From contig QKFD01000049.1 in NCBI GenBank assembly GCA_003251535.1, positions 1 through 45,346 on the forward strand: a DNA stretch of 45,346 nt, given 5' to 3'. The notes beneath the pieces were generated by a model. It was not told where the DNA came from. It ran no database searches and was given only the letters and a program-made list of their open reading frames with translations. The DNA comes from Chromatiales bacterium. Its GTDB lineage: Bacteria; Pseudomonadota; Gammaproteobacteria; Thiohalomonadales; Thiohalomonadaceae. Below are positions 8,740 through 16,925 of this stretch, piece after piece; positions within the stretch are counted from its first letter, which is position 1; each line of letters opens with the position of its first letter. The position numbers were made by a program, and so were the translations under genes.

Positions 8740-9686
8740 GCGGGGGCCTCTTGCGCCTCCACCGGCACGGGGATCCGCTGGAGCAGATCGCGGATGATCG
8801 ACTCTCCGCCGCGGCCGGTCAGCTGCGCCTGGGAGCGCACCACCAGGCGGTGGGCCAGGACCGGCAGCGCCACCTGTTTGACCATCTGCGGGGTCACAAA
8901 GCCCTTCCCCGCCAACAGTGCCACCGCCTGTGCCGCCTTCATCAGGGCGATGGAGCCACGCGGACTCACCCCCACCTCCACCTCGGCGTGCTCACGGGTG
9001 GCCCGCACCAGGGTCGCCATGTAGTGCAGGACACTGGGCTCCACCTTCACCTCAGCCACCCGCTGCTGGAGGGCCACCACCGCCTCACCGGAGATGACTG
9101 CCGCCAGGGAGTCGATGGGGTGGCCGCGGTTCTGCATCTGCATCACCTCCAGCTCCTCCTGCTCGCCGGGATAGCCCATGCTGACGCGCATAAAGAAGCG
9201 GTCCAGCTGCGCCTCTGGTAGGGGGTAGGTGCCGTGAAACTCCACCGGGTTTTGGGTGGCCACCACCATAAACAGCTCGGGCAACGCCCGGGTCTCGCCA
9301 TCCACCGTCACTTGGCGCTCCGCCATCGCCTCCAGAAGTGCCGATTGGGTGCGTGGGGTGGTGCGATTCACCTCGTCCGCCAACAGGATGTTGGTGAACA
9401 CCGGCCCAGGGGCAAACTCAAAGCGACCGCTCTGCTGGTTGTAGAGGGAGACGCCGGTGATATCGGCCGGCAGGAGATCGGGGGTGCACTGCACCCGCTT
9501 GAAACCGCAATCGAGAGAGCGGGCCAGGGCCCGGGCCAGCATGGTCTTGCCCACCCCCGGCACATCTTCGATGAGCAGGTGGCCGCGGCACAGCAGGGTC
9601 GCCAAGGTGAGCAGGATAGGGTCGCGTTTGCCGATGATGACGCGCGCGATATTGCGGTAGAGGTTGTTCAGATCCTGGGTCGACAT
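8736..9686 (-). CDS. MoxR-family AAA+ ATPase
   Basis: A 316-residue ATPase that opens the operon with DUF58 and TgpA. Walker A is GVGKT at residues 44-48. Walker B lies in ILLADEVNRTTPRTQSALLEAM. Sensor 1 is VVATQNPVEFHGTYPLPEAQLDRF, here split by its residues, and SPRGS gives the sensor 2 region. MoxR proteins act as chaperone-like remodelling ATPases for vWA-domain partners, which fits DUF58 next door. The Shine-Dalgarno sequence before the ATG at 9686 is poor. No clear promoter was identified in the 91 bases between it and the upstream Lrp-like gene. Confidence 0.94.
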   Translation of the reverse strand: MSTQDLNNLYRNIARVIIGKRDPILLTLATLLCRGHLLIEDVPGVGKTMLARALARSLDCGFKRVQCTPDLLPADITGVSLYNQQSGRFEFAPGPVFTNILLADEVNRTTPRTQSALLEAMAERQVTVDGETRALPELFMVVATQNPVEFHGTYPLPEAQLDRFFMRVSMGYPGEQEELEVMQMQNRGHPIDSLAAVISGEAVVALQQRVAEVKVEPSVLHYMATLVRATREHAEVEVGVSPRGSIALMKAAQAVALLAGKGFVTPQMVKQVALPVLAHRLVVRSQAQLTGRGGESIIRDLLQRIPVPVEAQEAPA

Positions 9687-9777
9687 CCGGTCGCGCTCTT
9701 ATCGACAAGAGGGAGGGGTTTGTAGCCGGAAATGGGGTAGATGGCAAGGCCACCCCAGAGGACCGGCTCGGTACCCA

Positions 9778-10053
9778 CTACTCACCCACGGTGAACATCG
9801 CCTCCAAGTCATGGCGCGAGAAGGCCTGGAAGGCGGGCATGGTCTCGGTCTCGCGGATCCCCTCCACCAAGGCCATGCGCTGGGTCACCAGGCGCGCCAT
9901 CTCTTCGTTGTTGCTGACCCGGAGGATGGCCACCAAGTCGTAGCGCCCCCCCACCGAGTAGACCTCGCTTACCCCCTCCAGGGCCGCCAACGCCTCTGCC
10001 ACCCGGGTCACCTCGACCCGCATGGCGCGGATCAGAACAATAGCTGTCACCAT
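9778..10053 (-). CDS. Stand-alone Lrp/AsnC effector-binding (RAM) domain protein
   Basis: A 91-residue protein that is only the C-terminal alpha/beta effector domain of Lrp/AsnC regulators. MVTAIVLIRAMRVEVTRVAEAL forms the first strand and helix. The conserved GVSEVYSVGGRYDLVAILRV segment follows, and the end is MPAFQAFSRHDLEAMF. There is no DNA-binding helix-turn-helix. Such stand-alone domains bind amino acids or form mixed oligomers with full-length Lrp proteins; the ligand here is unknown. GAGGAG lies nine bases before the ATG. Confidence 0.88.
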   Translation of the reverse strand: MVTAIVLIRAMRVEVTRVAEALAALEGVSEVYSVGGRYDLVAILRVSNNEEMARLVTQRMALVEGIRETETMPAFQAFSRHDLEAMFTVGE

Positions 10054-10183
10054 GAACCCCTGCTCCTCATGTGGTTAGCCGACTGTGTGAGGGTAGGAGT
10101 CTAACCCGGATTGGTCGCACCTGTTCGCGTTGGGTGTTGCAGGCGGGTGGCACCGCGCCCCTTGAGGGGCCAGTGCGGCGGGT

Positions 10184-10639
10184 CTAACGCGGTAGCGGCA
10201 GGCGCAGGGCCCCAAGGCGGGTGGCCTGCCAGCCTAGATGGCGGTAGAAATCGAGGGCGGGGGTGTTATCTAGGTCCGCCAGCAGCTGGAGCCGGGTCGC
10301 CCCCTGGCCGGCCGCCCAGTGCGCCAACCCCTGGAGCAGGGCGCGGCCGATGCCGCCCCCCCGCACCGTCTGGCTGACCACCACATCCTCCACCAGCCCC
10401 GCTGGCCCCCCTTCGGCGGTGGAGATGAGGAGCTGCACCGTCGCCATCCCCACCACCTGGCCGGCCTGCTCCGCCACCAACACCAGGGCATCGGCAGGCC
10501 GCCCTAGCAGTAGTTCCAAGCCGCGCTGCTGACGCTGTGGGTCGGCCACAAAATCGCTTTCGATGGCGAATAGCTCCGTCAGTAGCCCGCAGAGGGCGGG
10601 GAGATCGGCGGTACTGGCGGGGCGGAGGATGAGATCCAT
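10184..10639 (-). CDS. GNAT-family N-acetyltransferase
   Basis: This 151-residue protein has the single GNAT fold. The N-terminal strand is LILRPASTADLPALCGLL. The acetyl-CoA pyrophosphate loop is VRGGGIGRALLQGL around residues 93-106, preceded by AGLVEDVVVSQT. The end, ALDFYRHLGWQ, is the usual C-terminal beta-strand and helix. It follows the last nif-linked gene by 44 bases on the same strand and may be read from the same transcript, though nothing ties it to nitrogen fixation. The acceptor is unknown. Confidence 0.9.
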   Translation of the reverse strand: MDLILRPASTADLPALCGLLTELFAIESDFVADPQRQQRGLELLLGRPADALVLVAEQAGQVVGMATVQLLISTAEGGPAGLVEDVVVSQTVRGGGIGRALLQGLAHWAAGQGATRLQLLADLDNTPALDFYRHLGWQATRLGALRLPLPR

Positions 10640-10691
10640 AGCGGACGATTAGGCAGTGGGGGGCTAGAGATCGAGGGGAGAGGGGTGTGCC

Positions 10692-11159
10692 CTACCCCCC
10701 CATCACATGGCAGTAGACGCGCCGCAACAGCTCCAACTGTGGCGCTGGCAGGTCTCGGGACTGGGTGAGATCGACAAACCGCCCGGAGACCGCCTCGGCC
10801 TGCTCGAAGGGGGGATCGATGGAGGTAAAACGGGCCAAAAAGATCCACAGCGGTCCCTCCGGCACATCCACCAGCTCGGCAAACTCCCCCTCCACCTCCA
10901 GCGACCCGCTGGGCAGGGAGAGGAGCCGCTCGGCCCAGGTGACCATTGCCGCCGGATGGGGGCGCACCTCTTTACGCTGGGCGAGCGCCTTGCGCTCAAC
11001 CACGCTGGAGAGCTGCGGCAGGCCGCCAAAGGCGCACACCCCAACGCTTGGCAGGCGCAGAAAACGGGTACGGGCGGAGGTCGCTTGCTTGTGGTACATC
11101 ACCAGGCGCACCTGGCCAAAGAGTGGATCACTGCTGGGTTGTTCAATGGAGTCGATCAT
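10692..11159 (-). CDS. Unknown protein at the end of the nif operon
   Basis: A 155-residue soluble protein that I do not recognise. It has no signal peptide or membrane helix and only two cysteines (VCAFGG and RVYCHVMGG). The middle contains RTRFLRLPSVGVCAFGGLP, then a likely alpha/beta segment (ELVDVPEGPLWIFLARFTSIDPP) and a C-terminal helix (APQLELLRRVYCHV). Its ATG overlaps the stop of the DUF364 gene as ATGA, so the two are translationally coupled and probably act together. Position at the 3' end of a nifENX operon suggests a role tied to nitrogenase cofactor or metal supply. That is context, not homology. Confidence 0.8.
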   Translation of the reverse strand: MIDSIEQPSSDPLFGQVRLVMYHKQATSARTRFLRLPSVGVCAFGGLPQLSSVVERKALAQRKEVRPHPAAMVTWAERLLSLPSGSLEVEGEFAELVDVPEGPLWIFLARFTSIDPPFEQAEAVSGRFVDLTQSRDLPAPQLELLRRVYCHVMGG

Positions 11160-11923
11160 GCCACTACTCGTTGTGGTCCCAAGGCCCGTCCAAGGGGGAC
11201 GATGCGATAGTGAAATGCCCTCTCGATGGCGGTCAGATCGCCCCCCTCGGCAATCAAGGAGCGAAGGGTTGCCGGGTCATCCGCCTCCATTCCCACCAGC
11301 CAGTCGATCCCGAACTGTTGCAGCTCATCCAGCCACGGCACGGCGGGCCCACAGAGCACGACGGTGGCACCAGCCGCCAGTTCGAGCAGCCGTGGCAGGG
11401 TCTTATCAATCAGCGTGTGGTCGGCGATAAAGAGCCACTCCGCCTCCTCCAGCTGCGCCTCGGCGGCGGGATCCACGCCACCGGCACAGGGGAAGCGGCA
11501 CAGCTCCACGCGACCGATCAGGCTCTCAGCACCGGCGATACGGCCGCACACCGCCACCCGGCGACCACGCAGGCGGGGCAGAAACCAATCGAATATCCCA
11601 CTGCGGGCGGCGCCCCCGCGCAACAGCGCCCCCCCCTCATAGACCATATCGGCCTCACTATTGAGGGCGGCGTTGACCGCGGCCAGCCCTAAGGCCGCCC
11701 GCTGCGGATCAAACTCCCGTAGCCAACCGGCCAGTTCGGCCAGGGGACGGCCACTCAATGGGGAGCGCCAATCCACCGTCCCCCGCAGCAGCGGATTGGG
11801 GGAGATACCGGCGGAGCTGCCGCAGCAGAGGCTGTAGTGGAGCCCCACCACCACCTCTGTCGCCGGCAGGTTGACTGCCGCTCCATCAAGCAGCAGATCG
11901 TAAATCTCGCGCGGGCGGGCCAC
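11156..11923 (-). CDS. DUF4213/DUF364 protein (putative heavy-metal-chelation family) in the nif operon
   Basis: A 255-residue protein. The N-terminal ~90 residues are the enolase-N-like DUF4213 domain (VVVGLHYSLCCGSSAGISPN). Residues from about 110 form the Rossmann-like DUF364 domain: RGRRVAVCGRIAG, then EAEWLFIADHTLIDKTLPRL, then GATVVLCGPAVPWLDEL. DUF364 proteins have been proposed to chelate metals or metal-containing cofactors; no reaction is established. Several cysteines (CCGSS, VCGR, ELCRFPCAGG) could bind metal. It begins at GTG 11923, seven bases after the ferredoxin stop, with a weak ribosome site, and overlaps the unknown gene downstream. Confidence 0.85.
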   Translation of the reverse strand: MARPREIYDLLLDGAAVNLPATEVVVGLHYSLCCGSSAGISPNPLLRGTVDWRSPLSGRPLAELAGWLREFDPQRAALGLAAVNAALNSEADMVYEGGALLRGGAARSGIFDWFLPRLRGRRVAVCGRIAGAESLIGRVELCRFPCAGGVDPAAEAQLEEAEWLFIADHTLIDKTLPRLLELAAGATVVLCGPAVPWLDELQQFGIDWLVGMEADDPATLRSLIAEGGDLTAIERAFHYRIVPLGRALGPQRVVA

Positions 11924-11930
11924 CTTAGGC

Positions 11931-12257
11931 CTAGCCCCAGACGTCAGCCGGGGCCTTGAGCCGTTCCACCGGCGTATCGCCTAGCAGATGCTCTTCGATG
12001 ATGGCGGCCACATCCTCCTTCGATACCCCGGAGTACATCACCCCCTCGGGGTAGACCAGGACATTGGGACCGACCCCACACGGACCGATACAGCCGGTGG
12101 AGGTCACAGCAAACCGCCCAAACAGATTGCGCTCCTGCATCTGATACCAGAACTCCTCAGCAACCGGCGTACACCCCTTCTCGGAGCAGGAGCCACGCGG
12201 GTGGCCCATGGGCCGCATCTGGGTACAGATAAAAACGTGTTTTTCGGGCTTGGGCAT
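11931..12257 (-). CDS. Thioredoxin-fold [2Fe-2S] ferredoxin, nif-linked
   Basis: A 108-residue protein of the thioredoxin-like ferredoxin family (Clostridium/Aquifex [2Fe-2S] type). Cluster cysteines are Cys11 in HVFICTQ, Cys24 or Cys29 in GSCSEKGC, then Cys56 and Cys60 in STGCIGPCGVGP. The C-terminal part (VLVYPEGVMYSGVSKEDVAAIIEEHL) completes the fold. Such ferredoxins are common in nif regions of diazotrophic proteobacteria and are thought to donate electrons to nitrogenase or to cofactor assembly. The Shine-Dalgarno sequence is weak (GAGTAAGA). Confidence 0.9.
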   Translation of the reverse strand: MPKPEKHVFICTQMRPMGHPRGSCSEKGCTPVAEEFWYQMQERNLFGRFAVTSTGCIGPCGVGPNVLVYPEGVMYSGVSKEDVAAIIEEHLLGDTPVERLKAPADVWG

Positions 12258-12345
12258 GGGTCTTACTCGAAAAAATCAACACAGATAAGATCTGCGGCGG
12301 GGCCCAGGGCCGACTCTCAACCCGCCCCCACCGCAGGGTCAGAAC

Positions 12346-12630
12346 TCACTCAGCTGCCGCCGGCTCGTGGACGTGGCAGTTCTTGGGACAGACGCGGGCG
12401 CAGGAGCCACAGCCGATGCAGTCCAGGGCGTCGGCGATGGTCATGACCATAGAGGTATCGTCGTCACCATCCTCATCGTCTTCGATCTCCCGCTCCACCA
12501 GGTCGAACACCTTGCGTGGGCAGACCTTAAAGCAGCGTCCGCAGCCGATGCAGTTCTCTTCCTTGAGTTCGATGATGAAGGCGGGGGTCCACTCGCTGCC
12601 ACCGCGGGTAATGCCGGTGATATATGACAT
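12346..12630 (-). CDS. fdxB: Nif-specific 2[4Fe-4S] ferredoxin III (FdxB)
   Basis: A 94-residue ferredoxin with two full cluster motifs. CIGCGRCFKVCP lies at about residues 27-38 and CIGCGSCARVCP at about 72-83. Between them is a very acidic insertion (EREIEDDEDGDDDTS) typical of the nif-specific ferredoxin III family, as is the start MSYITG. It would carry low-potential electrons for nitrogenase or for NifEN/NifB cofactor maturation. It lies between the small CCE_0567-like gene and the [2Fe-2S] ferredoxin in the same orientation. Confidence 0.94.
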   Translation of the reverse strand: MSYITGITRGGSEWTPAFIIELKEENCIGCGRCFKVCPRKVFDLVEREIEDDEDGDDDTSMVMTIADALDCIGCGSCARVCPKNCHVHEPAAAE

Positions 12631-12688
12631 GTGCTTCTCTCTCTAGACGTTGTTTCTCAAGACTGCGTGGTTGATAGGCCCGACTGAC

Positions 12689-12895
12689 TTAGCCGCTGGC
12701 CGCCCTGAAGGCCTTCTCGGCATCGGCCCAGGCCTTACAGGCGTCATAGGTGGATTGGGCGATCCCCGGCAGCTCTTCGTAGCCAGCCGGCAGTTTGTCC
12801 TCCACCAGGTCGTGCAACTGAGAGGCCCACTCGCTGGCGATTCGCTTCAGCTTGCGCACCTCTTTCTCCATACTCTTCAGCTGGTCATCCGTCAT
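12689..12895 (-). CDS. CCE_0567/Rop-like small helical protein
   Basis: A 68-residue, highly charged protein predicted as two antiparallel helices: DQLKSMEKEVRKLKRIASEW, then a turn around DLVEDKLPAGYEELPGI, then AWADAEKAFRAASG. This matches the Rop-like family found in diazotrophs, whose cyanobacterial member CCE_0567 has been described as a metal-binding helical protein. Two ATGs are adjacent (12898 and 12895). The second gives better spacing from GAGGTG and was chosen. Its role in nitrogen fixation is unproven. Confidence 0.85.
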   Translation of the reverse strand: MTDDQLKSMEKEVRKLKRIASEWASQLHDLVEDKLPAGYEELPGIAQSTYDACKAWADAEKAFRAASG

Positions 12896-12956
12896 CATTC
12901 ACCTCATTGCCACTGATGTGGGTAGGCCGCTTGGGGCCTACCCAGCAGTGCGCGGA

Positions 12957-13424
12957 TTACAGCCCCGCCACCTTGGAGTGTTCGCCGATCAGCTCCACCG
13001 CCACGGAGAGCAGCTTGTCCGCTTCGTCCTTCATCTTCGACAGGCTGGCGAAGCCGAAACGGTGGACGTCACGCAGGGTCTTATCCATCACCACCAGCTT
13101 GCCGACGGTGATCAGGGCGCGGCCAAAGCCTTCATGGGAGAGCTTGAGCAGGGGCACCGCCATCTGGCCGCACTCTTTTTCGATGAGCATGGAGATGGCG
13201 TTGTAGAACGCCTGCATCCGCGCCAGGGTCTCCTCATCGGGATCGCCGACCACCGGGATCTCCTTCTTCCGCTCCGGGGTGAGGATGAAGGGGTCGAGCA
13301 GCTTGGCGTTGCTATAGCCTTCCCACGTCCCGTAACCATCCAGGGCGCGCATCTGCTTCGCCATCTCCTTGATGAAATCGGACTCCATAATCGGGTCGTT
13401 TTCGTCGATTACTACGGCATTCAT
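12957..13424 (-). CDS. NifX-associated nitrogen fixation protein (DUF269)
   Basis: This 155-residue protein matches the DUF269 family, nearly always encoded just after nifX. Key text includes FIKEMAKQMRALDGYGTWEGYS, here with the start MNAVVIDENDP. Also present are KLLDPFILTPERKKEIPVVGDPD in pieces and the C-terminal LRDVHRFGFASLSKMKDEAD. The family is mostly helical and its function is unknown. A longer frame exists to 13451, but GGGAG eight bases before the ATG at 13424 decides the start. It follows nifX after a 131-base spacer containing inverted repeats. Confidence 0.93.
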   Translation of the reverse strand: MNAVVIDENDPIMESDFIKEMAKQMRALDGYGTWEGYSNAKLLDPFILTPERKKEIPVVGDPDEETLARMQAFYNAISMLIEKECGQMAVPLLKLSHEGFGRALITVGKLVVMDKTLRDVHRFGFASLSKMKDEADKLLSVAVELIGEHSKVAGL

Positions 13425-13555
13425 GTGCGGTTCTCCCAAACGTTGAAACAAACAGGTTCCTCGTAGAAATCCGTCCGTGCGAAGCGCAACCGCCCCTCAG
13501 CGCACGACCCCTCTCCGCTATCCGGCAGCGCACCAGCGCCGGCCGGTGAGGCGCT

Positions 13556-14050
13556 TTACTCCTCCCAGCCCTCGTTCTCCATGGCATCAAAACGGTCATC
13601 CTCGCGGGGGGCATTGCGCGCAAAGGCGCGCGCCAGCCAACCACTGGGGCCGTTCTTTAACTCCTGTTGGAGCCCATCCAGTAACCCCTGGATGGTGGTC
13701 CCCTCCTCCACCTTAAGGGGCTGCACATTCATGCCCATAAGTTGGCGCACGGCGGAGGCACCCACCGCCTGGCAGTAGACCGCCACGCAGCCATCTAGCA
13801 GGGCAAACTTCTCCAGCAGCTTCCCCTCATGGCCGTCCTGCCGCAGGCTGCCAAACTCCGCCACCTCCAGCAGCAGCGCACCACCGGAAGAGACTTGATA
13901 GATGGCGAAGCGCTCGGAGGAGCCAAAGTGTTGGTCCACCTGTTTTAGATCGGAGGTGGCGAAGGCGACCTTCACCCCCGGCTCCGGGCGCACACCGAGA
14001 TTCACCAGATTGCTTCCATCAACCACACGCAGTTGCCGCTCTAAGGCCAT
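13556..14050 (-). CDS. nifX: NifX, FeMo-cofactor precursor carrier
   Basis: A 164-residue protein. The N-terminal half is the cofactor-binding NifX/NifB-C-like fold: VKVAFATSDLKQVDQHFGSS with the conserved DxHFG, then FAIYQV, LLEKFALLDGCVAVYCQAVG and SAVRQLMGMNVQPLKVEEGT. NifX carries NifB-co and the VK-cluster between NifB, NifEN and nitrogenase. A longer frame extends to 14209 inside nifN, but GGAGAT seven bases before ATG 14050 marks the true start, leaving a 32-base overlap with nifN. A hairpin (AGCGCC, 9-base loop, GGCGCT) lies immediately after the stop at 13535-13555. Confidence 0.94.
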   Translation of the reverse strand: MALERQLRVVDGSNLVNLGVRPEPGVKVAFATSDLKQVDQHFGSSERFAIYQVSSGGALLLEVAEFGSLRQDGHEGKLLEKFALLDGCVAVYCQAVGASAVRQLMGMNVQPLKVEEGTTIQGLLDGLQQELKNGPSGWLARAFARNAPREDDRFDAMENEGWEE

Positions 14051-15434
14051 GATCGGGATCTCCGTTACGGTATTCGAGCTTCTGACCGTAGATGGATCGG
14101 TAGGGCTCGATCTCATGGGTGTTGTGGGTAAGCCGCAGGTTGGCCAACTCGAACAGCAGCGCACGACTGCCGCGATAGCCGATGGTGACCCGCTGGTAAC
14201 CCCCCACAATATCGTACAGCGGGAATCCTACCCGCAGCAGCGGGATCCCCAGCCGTTCCGCCCCCTGAGCACAGTGGGAGTTCCCGATCATAAGCTCGGC
14301 CCGCTCGGCCTGTGCCCACTGCTCTAGATCCTCAAGATCCCCCAGTTTCACCTCGGCGAAGGGGAGCTTGGCCAGGGCCGGCCCACTGGCCGGGGCGACC
14401 GCGGTCACCACCTCCGCGCCAATGCTATGCAGTAGCTCGGTGAAGGCCAGCAGGTGATCCGGCTCCGCTGCCAGCGCCACCCGCGCCTGCCCAATCATGA
14501 AGTGGCAATCCACCATGGCATCTTGGAGCTGGGCCCGCTGCCGCTCCAAGGCGGGCGGTACCGGCCGCTCCGCCAACAGCGAGAGGCGGTGCACAAAGGC
14601 GTCCATCGCCTCCAGGCCATAGAGGTGATCAAAGTGGTAGTCAGGCACCCCGGTACGCTGCTTGAGGGCCTCTGCCGCCGGCTGTAGCGCCGCACCGATC
14701 ACCAGCGTGGCGCAGGAATCGCCCATCAGCTGGATGTCGGAGATGGGGGTCCCACCCACGGTGTGGGGGACAAAATCTTGGTCCACCAGGTGACCATCCA
14801 GGGAGTCGGAGGTGTCGGGCAGGATCACCGGCCGCAGCTCAAAGGCCTCGATCAGCTCCTTCAGCACCTCCACATCCCCCGGGCTCATGCTCGGGCTGGG
14901 CAGCACATTGACCTGGCGCCGCCGGGTGTTGGGGCGGCTACCCGCCTCCTCTGCGGTGGGGACCAGGGTCTCCACCATGGCGAGCACCGCGGCGGCAAAC
15001 CCGCTCTCCAAGGAGCCGCTGAAATCGGGGGTGTTGACCGGCACCACGTAGCGATCGGCGTACTGGGGATGCTGCTGGCGGAACTCCCGCACGGCCATCT
15101 GGACATCGGTGCCCTGGCACTCGGAGAGGCCGGTGGTCATCAGGCCGATCACCTGCGGCTTGTTCTTGCTGAAGATGGTGTCCAGCGCCTCGACGATGGA
15201 GGCGTCGGCCCCCATCACCGCACTCACCTGGTCCATCGCCGTGGTCTGGAGCGGGATCGGCTCCCGGAAGTGGCGGACAAACTGGGTCTTGGCAAAGGCG
15301 GTACACCCTTGGGAGCCGTGCATCAGCGGCATCGCCCGCGCCAGCCCCAGGAAGGCGAGGGTCGCCCCTACGGGCTGGCTATTCTTCAGCGGATTGACTG
15401 CCAGCGGTTTATTGCGACGAATCACCTTGGCCAT
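14019..15434 (-). CDS. nifN: NifN, beta subunit of the nitrogenase cofactor scaffold NifEN
   Basis: A 471-residue member of the nitrogenase component 1 family. Starting at ATG 15434, the HGSQGCTAFAKTQFVRHF motif puts its cysteine at residue 44, the same number as the [4Fe-4S] ligand of A. vinelandii NifN. Other family text is GLMTTGLSECQGTDV, VPVNTPDFSGSLESGF and MIGNSHCAQGAERLGIPLLR. With NifE it forms the alpha2-beta2 scaffold that finishes FeMo-cofactor before transfer to NifDK. Its start overlaps the nifE stop by one base (TGATG), and AGGAGG sits seven bases upstream. A GTG three bases earlier is a less likely start. Confidence 0.96.
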   Translation of the reverse strand: MAKVIRRNKPLAVNPLKNSQPVGATLAFLGLARAMPLMHGSQGCTAFAKTQFVRHFREPIPLQTTAMDQVSAVMGADASIVEALDTIFSKNKPQVIGLMTTGLSECQGTDVQMAVREFRQQHPQYADRYVVPVNTPDFSGSLESGFAAAVLAMVETLVPTAEEAGSRPNTRRRQVNVLPSPSMSPGDVEVLKELIEAFELRPVILPDTSDSLDGHLVDQDFVPHTVGGTPISDIQLMGDSCATLVIGAALQPAAEALKQRTGVPDYHFDHLYGLEAMDAFVHRLSLLAERPVPPALERQRAQLQDAMVDCHFMIGQARVALAAEPDHLLAFTELLHSIGAEVVTAVAPASGPALAKLPFAEVKLGDLEDLEQWAQAERAELMIGNSHCAQGAERLGIPLLRVGFPLYDIVGGYQRVTIGYRGSRALLFELANLRLTHNTHEIEPYRSIYGQKLEYRNGDPDHGLRAATACG

Positions 15435-16825
15435 CACACACCCTCCTGCGGCTGCGTCCAGGGGGCGGGCTTACGCACCGCCGGCCAGATCGGATTCTCA
15501 ATGGTGAGGGCCAGCTGACGCGCCAGCTCCACCATCCCCTCGTAACCGGCGTAACCGAACTCCCGCTCCTGGTTGATATCGAGGAAGGGGATCCGGGCCT
15601 TGAGGGCGGTATACATGTTGCGGCCACCGGCGATGAGGAGATCGGCCTGGTAGTCACGGATGGTGTCGAGCAGCGCCCGCGGCCCCCCTTCGGAGAGCAT
15701 CTTGGTATCCTCGCCCATCAGCTCACGGATCCGGGCCTTGTCCTCTTCAGTGGACTTGCTGGTACCGGTAGCCACCACCGTGAGGCCGAGGTCCTGAAGG
15801 GCGGAGACCACCGACCAGCTCTTTACGCCACCGGTAAATAGCAGGGCCCGCTTACCATTCAGCCGCTCCCGCCACGGTTGCAGCATCTGATCCACCCGTG
15901 CCTCTTCGCGGGCGATGAGTGCCTCGGTGCGCTGGGTGAGATCGGGGTCATCGATGATGCGGGCGAAGTCGCGCAGTGCCTTAGAGACGTCTCGCACGCC
16001 ATAGAAGCTCCCCTCAAACCAGGGGGTACCCCAACGCTCCTCCAGCTTGCGGGCGACGTTTACCATCGCCTTGGAGCAGACCATCATGTTCACTTCCGAG
16101 CGGTGCATGGTCTGCACCTCGCGGTAGCGGGCGTCACCGGAGAGGGTGCAGAGCACGCGGATCCCCAGCTCATCCAGCAGCGGCAGCACATGCCACAGCT
16201 CGCCGGCGATGTTGTACTCGCCAATGAGGTTGATATCGTGAACCGTGACCCCCTCCCGGGCCGCCTCCGGCGGGACCGGATCGGGCTCGCGGGTGCCGAT
16301 GACATGCTTCACCATCGACTCGCCGGCGATACGGTTACCGAGATTCTTGGTGCCATAGAACCCGGCCCCATCCACCGGCACCACATGCACCCCCCACTTC
16401 TCGGTGGCCGACTTGCAGACCGCCTCGATATCGTCGCCGGTAAGGGCTGGGACGCAGGTGTTGTAGACAAAGACCGCCGCTGGCGAGTAGTTGTCGATGG
16501 CCTGTTTGATGGAGTGGAACAGCCGCTTCTCGCCACGCCCCATGACCACATCCTGCTCTGTGAGATCGGTGGTCATACCGATGCGCCAGAGGGCGGGGCC
16601 GGTGGAGCGGGTGCCACGGTTATCCCAGGAGCTGCCGGCGCAGGCGATGGGGCCGTGGACGATATGGGCGACATCGGCAATGGGGAGCAGGGCGATCTGA
16701 GCGCCGTCGAAGGCACACCCGCCGGCGGTAGCGCCCGGCTTGGGTCGGGCGCACCCCGATTTGGATTTGTTGTTGTGGGCGCAGGCCGGTTCGTTGAGGA
16801 GTTCCGCAATATCTTTGCGCTGCAT
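15434..16825 (-). CDS. nifE: NifE, alpha subunit of the nitrogenase cofactor scaffold NifEN
   Basis: A 463-residue nitrogenase component 1 homologue. With the start at ATG 16825 its cysteines fall at 37 (AGGCAFDGA), 62 ([14 protein letters not shown]), 124 ([13 protein letters not shown]) and 250 (NMMVCSK). These are exactly the numbers of the cluster and cofactor-precursor cysteines of A. vinelandii NifE. The frame is open to 16870, but that codon lies upstream of the predicted transcription start (near 16855), so only 16825 is possible from this promoter. AAGGTGG precedes it. This is the first gene of the operon. Confidence 0.97.
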   Translation of the reverse strand: MQRKDIAELLNEPACAHNNKSKSGCARPKPGATAGGCAFDGAQIALLPIADVAHIVHGPIACAGSSWDNRGTRSTGPALWRIGMTTDLTEQDVVMGRGEKRLFHSIKQAIDNYSPAAVFVYNTCVPALTGDDIEAVCKSATEKWGVHVVPVDGAGFYGTKNLGNRIAGESMVKHVIGTREPDPVPPEAAREGVTVHDINLIGEYNIAGELWHVLPLLDELGIRVLCTLSGDARYREVQTMHRSEVNMMVCSKAMVNVARKLEERWGTPWFEGSFYGVRDVSKALRDFARIIDDPDLTQRTEALIAREEARVDQMLQPWRERLNGKRALLFTGGVKSWSVVSALQDLGLTVVATGTSKSTEEDKARIRELMGEDTKMLSEGGPRALLDTIRDYQADLLIAGGRNMYTALKARIPFLDINQEREFGYAGYEGMVELARQLALTIENPIWPAVRKPAPWTQPQEGV

Positions 16826-16865
16826 GACGACCCACCTTTCGCTGATTGGGACTTGGTGATCCTTC

Positions 16866-16881
16866 AGCAACCAGCGTGCCA
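16866..16881 (-). promoter_or_regulatory. Sigma-54 (RpoN) promoter of the nifENX operon
   Basis: On the minus strand TGGCAC, five bases, TTGCT gives a perfect -24/-12 element (GG and GC at the required spacing). Initiation is expected near 16855, 30 bases before the nifE ATG. It establishes that the operon needs sigma-54 and an activator ATPase, expected to be NifA. Confidence 0.93.
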
Positions 16882-16886
16882 GTGCG

Positions 16887-16899
16887 CAACTATTTGGTT
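16887..16899 (-). promoter_or_regulatory. IHF-like site between UAS and promoter
   Basis: Minus strand AACCAAATAGTTG matches the IHF consensus WATCAANNNNTTR at all but one defined position. It lies between the NifA site and the -24 element, where IHF bends DNA in classical nif promoters. Confidence 0.55.
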
Positions 16900-16925
16900 A
16901 TTCGTTGTTTTTCAGGAAAACCCGC

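Noticed and set aside
10140-10175. TGGCAC at about 10149 as a possible sigma-54 promoter
   Set aside because: No TTGC follows at the required five-base spacing.
13556-14209. Longer nifX frame starting at 14209
   Set aside because: The extra 53 residues are the shadow of nifN and lack NifX character; a good ribosome site precedes ATG 14050.
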